Assembly: GCA_002286715.1 (NCBI GenBank)
Contig: NSJX01000003.1
Location: 1,104,680-1,168,679, forward strand
Origin: Dentipellis sp. KUC8613
Taxonomy: Eukaryota > Basidiomycota > Agaricomycetes > Russulales > Hericiaceae
Length of the DNA: 64,000 nucleotides
Direction: 5' to 3'
Shown here: positions 35,518 to 46,616 of the stretch, piece by piece
Numbering within the stretch: position 1 is the stretch's first letter
Layout of the letters: each line of letters opens with the position of its first letter
Notes under the pieces: generated by a model
Databases searched by the model: none
Told to the model about the DNA's origin: nothing
The model's input: the letters and a program-made list of their open reading frames with translations, nothing else
Position numbers and translations under genes: made by a program

Positions 35518-37653
35518 TGTCTCCTCCCACTTCTCAGACTACCATCATCCCACACAGCCAGAAGCCCCTGGTTACGCGGACTTACCCGACAGAGTCCCAG
35601 CTCGACGATGTCATTCAAAGCGCAGCCAAAGCTCAAAAGGCTTGGGCTCGTGTACCGTTGAAGGATCGGATTGCTATCGGGACCAAATTCACGGTGTGAT
35701 CTATCCTTCATACACATATCGATCAGATCATAACTGCTACCAGGAGGAGTTCCAGAAGCTGAGCGATGAGGTCCCCTTGGAGCTCACACTTCAGATGGGC
35801 CGGTACGCCTCCATGGCCACCTATGCGAGTGAATCAACTAACAAATCGCCAGACCGGTGTCACAGGCTCCAGGCGAGATCCGTGGCTTCCTGGACAGGGC
35901 ACGCTACATGCTTTCCATCGCGGAGACATCTCTTGCCGATGTGAGCTTGCAAGATACGGACAAGCCTGGCTTCCGGCGATTCATCCGGCGCACACCCCAA
36001 GGCGTTGTACTCGTTATTGCTCCATGGAAGTGCGTGCACTTTACAGCCATTCATCGCCTCGCGTTCATGGCAATTCGTCGCCCGACAGCTTCCCCTATCT
36101 GGTGTCGATCAACTCTGTCTTGCCAGCTCTCATCGCGGGCAACGCCGTATTGTTAAAGCCGTCACCGCAAACCCCACTTACGGCGGAGTTATTTGCCAAT
36201 GCTCTGATCCGCGCTGGAGTGCCACAGGATGTCATCCAGGTTCTCCATTTATCTCCTGAACTTGTTACCCATGCAGTCCAACATCCTCTTGTCGATTTTG
36301 TTTCCTTCACCGGGAGTGTGGCAGGTGGCCAGGCTGTCGAAAAGGCAGCTACAGAGGCGCCTGGTTTCAAAGGCGTGGCCCTCGAGGTATGGCATTTCTA
36401 TATTGCTTTGACACGAATTTGCTCACATGGCGCTAGCTCGGTGGAAAGGATCCTGCATATGTCAGGGCCGATGCGGATTTGGATTATACCGCTGCTGAAG
36501 TAGTAGATGGTCGCTATCGGTCCTTTCTCAATTGGACTCTTCTGACGCTCCTCCAGGCGCCTTCTTCAATTCTGGCCAGAGCTGTTGCTCTGTGGAGGTA
36601 TTCAGTTTACCCGTTTAGTGATCTTGTCTTTGTCTGATCGACTCATTCCAGCGCGTATACGTACACGAGTCCGTGTTTGATGCTTTTGTCTCCAAAGTCG
36701 TGGAAATTGTGAAGGTGCGAGTATCATCGAAGCTCTTAGGATGACGCCCCGTGTTGCTCATAGCCTTGAAAGAACTACAAGCTTGGCGATCCGACGAAGC
36801 CTGATACCACTTTGGGGCCGGTCGTGAGCCTTGCCAGTGCAGAGCGGATTCGAAAGCAGGTTGCCGATGCCGGTGCGCAAGAAACAATGTGGGACAGGTC
36901 TTGGGTAGCTATCTGACCGCCGTATACAGTGAACGCTGGCGCAAAGCCGCTCATTCCCGAAGAACTTTTCTACTCGGATGATACGTGAGCGCGTTTCTCA
37001 GGAGCTGAATTTGATGTAATATCTGAACCACAACAGAGGGAGGCTTGTAGGCACAACCTATGTTGCTCCGCAAGTTCTTGTAGACGTCGATCATTGTAAG
37101 TATTTTGTTTTGCGAATTCTATTCACTCTACTCACCATCTATGACAGCCATGGATGTGATGAAGGTATTTATCTACTATCAATCCTCCGATATGGCTCTC
37201 ACCTCGGTGCGCAGGAAGAGACTTTTGGGCCAGTGGTGGGCATACAACGGGTATCCTCGGATGAAGAAGCAATTCGCCTCATCAATGATTCTCCTTATGG
37301 CCTGACCGTATCCATTTGGACAAACGCACAGAAGAACCCAGATTCTGAGGAAGCATTCCTCAAGATAGTAGACGAAGTCCAAACTGGGACCGTCTTCCTT
37401 AATCGGTGATTATTCGTGACTTCACTCTCGATGTCATGACCACGGCCTTATTTACCTCGCATAGATGCGACTTCTTGGACCCTGCACTTGCCTGGACGGG
37501 TGTGAAGAACAGTGGGCGCGGTATTAGTCTAAGCAAATTTGGTGGGTCAATTGCCGACGGAAGCAATCGTAGCACGACTAACAGTTGCAATTGAAGGATA
37601 CGACCAGTTGACAAGAGCCAAATCTGTTCACATGAAGATCCAAACCTCTTAGA
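35518..37653 (+). CDS. NAD(P)-dependent aldehyde dehydrogenase
   Basis: Oxidises an aldehyde to its acid; the substrate cannot be read from sequence. About 460 aa in about ten exons. Recognisable blocks in order: QKAWARVPLKDRI, GFRRFIRRTPQGVVLVIAPW, SVLPALIAGNAVLLKPSPQTPLTAE, VDFVSFTGSVAGGQAV (cofactor loop), GVALE joined to LGGKDPAYV across an intron (general-base Glu), AFFNSGQSCCSVE followed by RVYVHE (catalytic Cys), LGPVVSLASAERIRK, EETFGPVVGIQ and GVKNSGRGISLSKFG near the end. All catalytic positions are present and each splice keeps frame, so the gene appears functional. The final exon closes with QTS-stop at 37651-37653. Its neighbours (ureD, permeases) hint at nitrogen-compound use, but that is weak. 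Confidence 0.88.
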
Positions 37654-38386
37654 CTGTGCTCAAATACGTGGATTATTCTTGCATTACTCCTACAAGAATG
37701 AAAGCAGTTAGAATATCATATCCGGCGTCAGCGTTGACGTACAGCGTTCAATGCCTGTCACCACTTCTTCAGGGCACACTACACGTTTCAGGCCTGTGAC
37801 ATGCCCCCCTATCAAAAGTTGTGGGATTGAGGCACACGAAGAGGGCGTTTTCAAGATAACTAGGCAAGTGCGGCCCAGCGGACGTTGAACACGCTCGCTT
37901 GTCTCATTTCAAACGACAATGCGGGGACAATGCATTGCTTTCAAACAATGAGCCCTGGAATGTTCCGGTGCCAGTCCGAGAGCATACCTTACTTGACGAA
38001 GCTTCTTTCAGGTGATGTCGTGCAGATATGCTTTCCTTTATAAGGCAGGGTGGATGAGGTGTCGATCCGTGAAGTAAACTGGCTCGAGATCAATCTGGAT
38101 ACCATGCCGGAGAAAAGGTAGAAGCCGGTTTCCGAGTCTTAAGGTATCTTCCACTATCAAATCCGGCTTTCACGGAACGCACGGAGCTGGCGGAACGTCA
38201 GCGCTTCAGCCAGGCTATCATCCTTCGAAGCATCGGAAAGAAATCTAGTCGCTTCTTATCTGTGCTCACCTGACCAGCTGCCAGCTCTTCTCATGTATAA
38301 ATGCACTCGTCGCTTTTGTTATTCCGTCTTCGAGGCTTCGACCCCATCTCTCTCGTCGCTTCTTGGGTCCTTCGCATTCACAAGTC
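37654..38386. promoter_or_regulatory. Upstream region of MFS copy 1
   Basis: No gene is visible in this stretch. From about 38218 to the ATG it closely resembles the sequence upstream of the second MFS copy (41111-41282), including atcatccttcgaagc and a TATA box. That part was duplicated with the gene; the rest (37654-38217) is unique. Confidence 0.6.
38296..38301 (+). promoter_or_regulatory. TATA box of MFS copy 1
   Basis: TATAAA followed by TGCACTC lies 91 bp before the ATG at 38387. The same element sits at exactly the same distance before the second copy. Confidence 0.65.
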
Positions 38387-40795
38387 ATGTCTGAAGAACT
38401 TGATTTGAAGAGCAAAGTCGATGTGGCGGTCCGGACTACCCCACATCTCAGTAATGTCTATCGGCCTGAAGTGGATATCTCCGGAGTGGACGAGCGCAAA
38501 CTGATGTGGAAGATTGACATACGTTTAATCCCATGGCTAGCGTTGCTCTACCTCTTGAACTTCCTTGATCGAGGAAGCATTGGCAATGCCAGGGTGCGTA
38601 AAAACTCATTTGGTTCCATTCATCAACCTGACTTGTTCGGACCTTTGCCTTAGTTATACGGAATGGAGAAGAGCCTGGATATCACAGATAAACAGTACCT
38701 GATCGCCTTGACTGTGTTCTTCTTCCCGTACTCGTTGTTTGAGGTAGGCGACACAATGGTTCGCGTCCAATTCTGCTCTGACTCAGGCATCCCAACTGAC
38801 AGCCTCCAAGTAACCTTGCTCTCAAATGGCTGAGACCTTCGCGATGGCTTTCGTTCATTGTGTTGATCTGGGGTGCAGCTATGGTGCGTTAGTTCAAGGA
38901 AGCGTCAGTGCGTCAGTGCGCATAATACTTTGATAGACTCTTCATGGCGTTGCACATAACTATGGAGGGCTGATAGGTGGGTATATGCGCACGAGATGGA
39001 TTTTTTCTAACAGACTGACACCGGCAAGGCCTACGTTTTGTTCTCGGACTTGCAGAAGCCGGTCTATACCCCGGAATTGTATTCTACATCACATGGTGAG
39101 TCATGCCTCCGACGACCCGGAGAGGGAATGTTAACTATTTTCATACAGTTGGTATAAACGTTCTGAACTTGGCACAAGGGTAGCCGCTTTCTTCTCGTCG
39201 GCAACCGTAGCTGGCGCCTTCAGTGAGTTTCTCGGCTGTGCTGCTGGTAGATCTAATGACGTTGCGCAGGTGGTCTTCTTGCCGCTGCTATTCATAACAT
39301 GGATGGAGTCGGTGGAAAACCTGGATGGGCTTGGATATTCATTCTGGAAGGTCTCGCGACAGTCGTTGTCGCGATCGCGTCTTTCTGGATCATACAAGAC
39401 TTCCCGGACACAGCAAAATTCCTTACAGATGCAGAACGTAAATGTCTTGTACTATCCTGTTCATCTGTCATCGAGTGATGAAGTCCCGTAGGCGTCTTTG
39501 TCGTGCGCCGTCTGCAGGAAGATATGCAGTTCAGTGCCGGCGGGGAGAAATTTAGGTTGAAGGTTGTCTGGCAATGCCTGTCAGACTGGAAGACGTGGGT
39601 TGCAAGTGAGTTATGCAAGTCAATCTACAATGACTGGCGTCTGACTTTCGTTTATCTCCAGTGGGGATTTACATGGGCTTGTGAGCTGACAAGGGTCGGG
39701 CAGTCGACCATACCCACTTACGTTAATACCCTCAGCGACGGCCCGTTGTTTGCGTTCTCTCTCTTCACACCAACGATATTGAACCAAGTAAGCCCCTTCT
39801 TCAATCCTTGATAAAAAAATGGCTGCACACACATATTTATCATCAAGCTCGGTTACCAAGCAACTGCTTCCAATCTACTTTCCGTCCCAGTGTATGCATG
39901 GGCATGCATCATGACATGTGTGGTAGGTGTGTGGGGAGACCGTTTCGGAAATAGAGGATATATCAATTTGTTTGTGGGCTTCTTCTCTCATGTAGCATGA
40001 CAGCTAACCAAAGGATGTGCAGAGTGCTATTTGGCACCGGGCTCGTGGGATACGTCATTCTGATTGCGTCTCGCAGTCCAGCGCTGTCGTACTTCGCGAC
40101 ATACCTTGCGGCCTCGTGAGCAACTCCCCAAGTTCTTGCCTGTTCAATTACTGATACGATGTCAGTTCAATATACCCGACGATCCGTGCGTCCGCTGTCC
40201 TGTAGTACTCCTCACGACATTTGTGCTGAATTCCTTGTCTTCATTCTAGCCAACTCTGTGTAAGTAAATCTCACACTGTTGCTTTCGAAATTTTGATCCG
40301 ACGAGGTTGACAGAGCGTGGGTGTCGAGCAATGTCGAAGGATCCTATAAACGTAGCGCTGTCCTCGGGATGGCCATAGGATTGTAAGTTGATCCAGCCCC
40401 TTCACCCTCAAAATCACGACTGACGCAACGGCTTTCGCAGTGGCAATCTCAACGGAGCCGTCACGTCAAATGTGGTGAGTATTCCTGCTCGTATCGCAAG
40501 TCTTGAAAGGCTTTACAGATCCAATTTCCAGTATCGTGCACAAGACAAGCCGTGGTACAGCCTCGGACATGGCATCGTCCTGACATACATCGCGATTGGT
40601 TGGCTCTGTTCTCTCCTCTACCTTGTCTTGCTCCGCCGCGAGAACGCTAGGCGAGAACGAGGCGAGCGCGACGAGGTTATCACAGGAGAGGACAACAAGA
40701 ATGCCGATGGCGAGCGCAATGGACGATTCGACAGCGTGGAGGATGCGCGGAGAGAGAAGGGGGATATGTGGAGCGGCTTCCGCTATACACTGTAG
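38387..40795 (+). CDS. MFS permease, allantoate/nicotinate family (tandem copy 1)
   Basis: Proton-coupled plasma-membrane transporter of the anion:cation symporter (Dal5/Tna1-like) family. About 12 short introns. Hallmarks are MWKIDIRLIPWLALLYLLNFLDRGSIGNAR (first helix, DRGSIGNA loop), LYGMEKSLDITDKQYLIAL, FPYSLFE/PPSNL, GLRFVLGLAEAGLYPGIVFYITWWYKRSELG, and VAWVSSNVEGSYKRS with GFGNLNGAVTSN near the C-terminus. It ends in a charged cytoplasmic tail. One intron uses the donor GTTTGT after GYIN (about 39969), needed to restore INLVLFGTGLVGY. All splices keep frame, so it looks intact. Probable substrates are small organic anions such as allantoate or nicotinate, not proven. It shares its whole architecture with the next gene. 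Confidence 0.85.
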
Positions 40796-41282
40796 GGATG
40801 ATCATGGATGTCGCCACAATGATGAATGCATGCAAGACAAGGTGCCAGAGAAGAAAGAATCCAAGGCCTCAGATGGGTGGATAGATGCTGGCAATATGAA
40901 ACAATATGAATCAGGCCTGTAGGTGAGGCTTTCCATCGGGCTCTATCCGTCGATTCGCACGCACGCTATGCCAACCGACCCGTATTGCCAAACGGTAACG
41001 TAAGTAACGCCGGTTCTCGTCATTGATGTAGACTCGTATCGATTCTCCCCGCGTCAAATTGAAGAAGATCGTTCTCAACCCATATCAAAGCAGGTCGTTC
41101 TCACTGGTATATCATCCTTCGAAGCCTCGAACAGAAATTCAGTTGCTTCTTTTCGGCACCCACCTGACCAGGCAGCCCTTCTCATCTCATATATAAATGC
41201 ACTCACTTCTGTTACCTCACCTTCAAGGGTTTGACCCCCTATCTCGCGTCGCTCCCTAGATCGTCTTTTCTGTTCACAGGTC
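40796..41282. promoter_or_regulatory. Spacer between tandem MFS genes
   Basis: This holds the 3' flank of copy 1 and the duplicated promoter of copy 2. Similarity to the copy 1 promoter starts near 41111. I see no further gene. Confidence 0.6.
41192..41197 (+). promoter_or_regulatory. TATA box of MFS copy 2
   Basis: TATAAA followed by TGCACTC, 91 bp before the ATG at 41283, identical in sequence and spacing to copy 1. Confidence 0.65.
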
Positions 41283-43714
41283 ATGTCCGAGGAACTTGAC
41301 CTGAAGAGCAAAATTGACGTGACGATCCGAGGTACCTCACACCCTGGCAATGTCTACCTACCTGAAGTGGACACTTCTGGGGTAGACGAGCGCAAGCTTA
41401 TGTGGAAGATTGACATGCGCTTGATACCATGGCTAGCGTTACTCTATCTTTTGAACTTCCTTGACCGAGGAAGTATTGGCAATGCCAGGGTGCGCGAAAC
41501 CTCCGAGTCGTTGGCCCTTTCGTCAAGCTAACTTAGGGTTTTCACACAGTTGTACGGCATGGAGAAAAGCTTGCACATCACGGATAAGCAGTATCTTATT
41601 GCACTGACTGTGTTCTTCTTACCGTACTCTCTGTTCGAGGTAGGCAATGTGTCGACGGATGTCGGGGCTTGCTCTAACTCGGACACGACTTCTGATACAT
41701 AGCCCCCAAGCAATCTTGCTCTCAAATGGCTGAGACCTTCGCGCTGGTTATCTTTGATTCTATTGATATGGGGAATTGCCATGGTGTGTCACTCCGCGGA
41801 CAATTTTCAAATACAGATGCTCATGGTTCTCTTGTAGACCCTTCATGGTGTCGCGCAAAGCTACGGAGGGCTGATAGGTGAGTATATGCGGCGCGCATTC
41901 ATGTTCTTGCAACGGTTTGACATTAGGCAGGCCTGCGATTCGTTCTTGGACTTGCGGAAGCCGGATTATATCCAGGGATCGTGTTTTACATCACATGGTG
42001 AGACTTGCACATCGTGGTCGCATGTGAATATAGGTTCATCTTCATCTAGTTGGTATAAACGCTCCGAACTCGGCACACGCGTAGCAGCGTTCTTCTCCTC
42101 GGCGACTGTTGCTGGTGCTTTCAGTGAATTTTCTCATCCTGCTGTTCAACGGGTTATGTACTCATATTCTGCAGGCGGTCTTCTGGCTGCTGCCATTCAC
42201 AACATGGATGGCGTCGGCGGCAAACCTGGATGGGCTTGGATTTTCATTTTGGAAGGCCTTGCGACGGTGCTTGTTGCGATCGTATCTTTCTGGGTTATAC
42301 AGGACTTTCCGGACACAGCGAAGTTCTTATCAGAGGCTGAACGTAAGGGTATTCCTCACTCGCCGATCCCGTCCACTGACAACCGGCGACATGCAACATA
42401 GGCGTCTTCGTCGTGCGTAGGCTCCAAGAAGATATGCAATTCAGCGCGGGCGGGGAGAAATTCGAAATGCACGTCATCTGGCAATGCTTGTCGGACTGGA
42501 AGACGTGGGTTGCAAGTAAGCTGTGCGAGTTGCTTGGTTGTTATTGTTGTCTGACGATCTTTGGAATTATAGTGGGAATGTATATGGGCGTGTGAGCGAA
42601 TTGGTGCTGACGACGTTCTTGTATTGGCTCATCGCGAGCTTAGCGTCGGTCCGGGATTTGCATTCTCACTCTTCACCCCGACGATATTGAACCAAGTAAG
42701 CACCTTCGTCGCAGATCCCGTGCCAAAGTGTTGCTCACTTTGCCCTCTCGATGCAGCTTGGCTTTGGAGCAACCGCCTCCAACTTGCTGTCCGTGCCAGT
42801 ATACGTATGGGCGTGTATAATGACGTGCGTGATAGGCGTATGGGGCGATCGAATTGGAAGTCGAGGATATATCAACCTGTTTGTGGGCGCCTTCTCCAGC
42901 ACGGCCTGGAAGCTAACCAAAGAAACACATAGAGGACTATTTGGCACGGGGCTCGTGGGCTATATTATTCTGATTGCCTCCCGTAGTCCCGCATTGTCGT
43001 ATTTCGCCACGTACCTTGCGGCCTCGTGAGTTGTCCAAATCTAACTCTTCGCTTTGCTCGGCTATTGATCATGACTATGTCAGCGCGATATACCCGACTA
43101 TCCGTGCGTCCGCCATCTTGTAGTCTTACTGCCTTTCAGCTCTGACAATCTGTAACTCTGCCAGCGAATTCTGTGTAAGTCTATATCCCACACTCGCAGG
43201 TCGAATTTAAACTGACTGGCGCAACAGGGCATGGGTATCTAGCAATGTTGAAGGCTCCTACAAGCGCAGTGCAGTCCTCGGCATGGCGATAGGATTGTAA
43301 GTCGCCGTGTTGTTCATCTCGTTCACGAGCGACGGGTTCACCGAGGCGATGTCCGCAGCGGAAACCTCAATGGCGCTGTCACATCGAACGTTGTCAGTAG
43401 TTTTGCTTCTTACCCCAGAGATCATAAAGCCTTACACGTTAGACCCTCAGTACCGCGCGCAAGACAAGCCATGGTATAGTCTCGGACATGGCATCGTGCT
43501 AACGTACATCGCGATTGGTTGGCTGTGTTCTCTCCTTTACCTTGTCTTGCTGCGCCGCGAGAACGCCAGACGAGAACGGGGTGAGCGCGACGAGGTTATC
43601 GCAGGAGAGGATAACAAGAATGCCGATGGCGAGCGCAATGGACGATTCGACAGCGTGGAGGATGCGCGGAGAGAGAAGGGGGATATGTGGAGTGGTTTCC
43701 GCTACACGCTATAG
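41283..43714 (+). CDS. MFS permease, allantoate/nicotinate family (tandem copy 2)
   Basis: Close paralogue of the preceding gene, with the same exon pattern and most residues identical. The last exon (YRAQDKPWYSLGHGIVLTYIAIGW through GDMWSGFRYTL) differs from copy 1 by a single residue. Differences include KIDVTIRGTSHPG for KVDVAVRTTPHLS at the N-terminus and GFGATASNLLSVPVYVW for GYQATASNLLSVPVYAW. The GTTTGT donor after GYIN is conserved, giving INLGLFGTGLVGY. All introns retain GT..AG and frame, so both copies look functional. Intron sequences have diverged noticeably, so the duplication is not very recent. It is convergent with the m-AAA protease gene (258 bp between stops). Confidence 0.85.
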
Positions 43715-43972
43715 AGAAGGCTGCGAGTGCCAGTGCAATCGCAATGATGGATACATGCACAAAAGATGCAAGAAGTGTAATGAATCCGAGGTCTACAACG
43801 AGTGTATGGGTGGTGGCGCTAGGGTACGCGATTTACCATTTCCCAATAATAAGCATTGAATTATCAGTGAAATATGCCTGAGCAGTGGTGTAGAAGAAGT
43901 GATTAGAATACATGCGTATCACGCTCCGCGTCAGCTAGACCATGCATGCGTGCAATGATAAGATAAGATCAT

Positions 43973-46470
43973 CTATAGTGTTTTCTCATCTATACTTGAC
44001 GTTGCGACGCCTGGTGTCGGTGTGGGGGTCGGGTCTGGGGGAGGTGTCACGGACTGCTCCATCGGGGCAGGCGCGCTGCTCTCATTGCCGCGGTGGTCAT
44101 CTAGCCACTTGTCCATGTCGTCACCACGGCCAACGAAGGGGCGTTTGCCAAGCAGAGAAATCATGTCCTCACTGAGAATATGGATCAGTGCTTACGCCAC
44201 TCATTCACTTGACTGGGACGAACCGTGTGATGACCTCCTTCTCCAACAGCAGCTTCGCAACCTTCTCCACATCTTCGCGGTGTTCTGTCAAGAGGTTCAT
44301 CGTTCGCTGGTGTGCGTTACTGGACAAAACCATTAGACGAGAAATCTCGGATGAGGGGAAATAACAAACTCACGTGATCATTTTCCGAACCTCCGCATCC
44401 AGCATCTCGCTCGTCTTCTCACTGAAAGGCTTTTGCCAGCTTTCCCGCGATCCTTCCCGCCCACCGTAGCTAACCGGCCCAATGATATTGTTCATGCCGT
44501 AGTTCGCGCATGCCTCAAACGCCATGCGGGTGATCTTTTGCAAGTCATCCTGGGCACCTGTCGTGATGTTCTCCGTGCCAAAGAATAATTCCTCTGACAC
44601 TCGTCCACCGAGGGTCATGCATATCCGGTCCGTCATTTGCGGGGTGGACAGAAGATAACGATCGGGGGGGAGGTACTATATGGATTGCCATGAGTTAGGG
44701 TGTGTACGGGAAAGCGAGATAATACATTACCTGTGCATAGCCCAAGGCGCCGACGCCACGAGGGATGATGCTGACCTTGAGAAGCGGATCTGCGTGCTCG
44801 AGGAACCAGCCACAAATCGCATGGCCGGCTTCGTGGTACGCGACGGTCTTCTTCTCTTCCGGACTCAGTACCCTCGTCTTACGCTCCAATCCAGCAATGA
44901 CACGCTCGATCGCGCTTTCAAAGTCCCTCTCTTCAATATACTCCGCCGCATGACGTGCCGCATGGAGAGCGGCCTCGTTACAGATGTTTGCAATGTCCGC
45001 GCCGGAGAAGCCCGGGGTCAAAACAGCAAGCTTGTGTGCAAAATCGTCGATCTCGGGAAGCTTCGAGGACAGGCGAAGAGGACGGAGATGGACCAGGAAG
45101 ATGCCCTTACGGCCGAGAACATCGGGGCGGTCAATGGCGATGTGACGATCGAAACGTCCTGGACGCATGAGGGCATTGTCGAGAACGTCAGGCCTGTTGG
45201 TGCCGGCAAGCACGACCACGTGTTCCTGCGTGCCGAAACCGTCCATCTCGACGAGCAGCTGGTTCAGCGTGGACTCCCGTTCGTCATTTCCGCCCATACT
45301 GCCGCCCTTGCCGCGTGACTTTCCGATGGCGTCGATTTCGTCAATGAAGATGATGCAAGGCGCGTGTTTCTTGGCGGAAGCAAACAGATCGCGGACGCGG
45401 GACGAACCGACACCGACGAACATCTCCACAAACTCCGAACCAGAGACGGAAAGGAAGGGTACGTTGGCCTCGCCTGCAGTAGCCTTGGCCAGGAGTGTTT
45501 TACCCGTACCGGGAGGTCCAGAGAGAATGGCACCGCGAGGGATCTTAGCACCGAGCTTCTCGAACTTGGCTGGCTCCTTGAGGAACTTCACAAACTCCAT
45601 GATCTCCTCCTTCGCCTCGTCCATGCCAGCGACGTCCTTGAATTTGACCTTGACATCGGTATCCTTGTTGAAGAGCTTCGCCCTGCTCTTGCCGATACTG
45701 AAGATGCCACCGGGACCTCCGCTGGATGCGCCGCCAGCGCGACGGGACATGTAGAGGAGAAGGCCGGCGAAGAGGATAGTTGGGGCAAAGTTGAGCAGAG
45801 CACTGACGGCTGATACCTCGTCATGGTAGGCGACAGGTATCCGCTCGTGCGAGGGGATGCCCAGCTCCTGCTGTGCCTCATCTAGCCTACGCTCGAAAGC
45901 CTCCACGCTGCCGATAGAGAAGTGATATTCGCCGGGGATCCCTGCAGGATAGAGCTGGCCTGTAGCGTTGGGATGAAGCTTGACGCGGACCTTCTGTCGG
46001 TTGACTACGATTAGCTTGTCCACGAGGCCCTTGTCCAGGAAGGCATTGCGGAACTCCTGCCAGGTGATCTCGCGCGAAGAGCCCGAGCCGCTCGAGGAGA
46101 GTGTGTAGAAGATGGCTGCAGCAGTGGCCAGCATTGCGAGCTGATTGGTGTTGAAGCCATTGCTGTTGTTGTTGTTTCCTCCAGGCGGAGGCGGCTTCGA
46201 ACGATGCTCCCCATCATCCTCCTTGTCCGAGCTCTTTTGCTGTGACTGCTGTTGGTGGTAGCGCTGGAAAAAGCCCTCCAGCCCGGTCAGCTCCTTGGGA
46301 GCATCCGGGTTCTTCGCGGGCTCCTCCTTGGCTTTGCCCTTGTCATCTGCGGGCTTCTGATCCCGGGGAGTTTCAGAGGGAGTAGCAAAAGAGCGATGCC
46401 AGGTCGAAGATGATGGAGCGAGTATGCGTCGGGATGCAAAGCGAGAGGCCCGCAAAGAACGAGAGAGCAT
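43973..46470 (-). CDS. Mitochondrial m-AAA protease (Yta12/Afg3 family)
   Basis: ATP-dependent zinc metalloprotease of the mitochondrial inner membrane that degrades misfolded proteins and processes some precursors. The N-terminus is an Arg/Ser-rich presequence ([17 protein letters not shown]). Transmembrane helices lie near residues 108-128 and 222-241. The AAA module has Walker A GPPGTGKT (318-325), Walker B IIFIDEID (373-380) and the second region of homology ending in RPGRFDRHI. The protease site is HEAGH (546-550). After introns it continues with [32 protein letters not shown] and a C-terminal exon with [12 protein letters not shown], ending in a Pro/Thr tail. The ATG at 46470 is the only one that gives the presequence. 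Which paralogue (Yta12 or Afg3) is not decided. Confidence 0.95.
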
Positions 46471-46616
46471 GGCGGGAGGAAGGAAGGAAACTCTCCGGCG
46501 GCTGCGACTTTGACGCTCTCACTCAGCTGCCTCGTAAGTCCTTCGGCTCGGCTCGGCGCGAAAACACCTCCGCACGTGACTCCACCGCCGCATCTTATCA
46601 GATAGTCTACTACAAC

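Noticed and set aside
42751..43029. Uninterrupted frame through MFS copy 2 suggesting an extra exon segment (VGAFSSTAWKLTKETH)
   Set aside because: Copy 1 has a stop at the same place and removing a GTTTGT..AG intron restores the same protein in both copies, so the segment is an intron open by chance.
43715..43972. Possible further exon of the MFS or m-AAA gene
   Set aside because: Both genes end with clear stops on either side; the interval shows no continued frame with family similarity.
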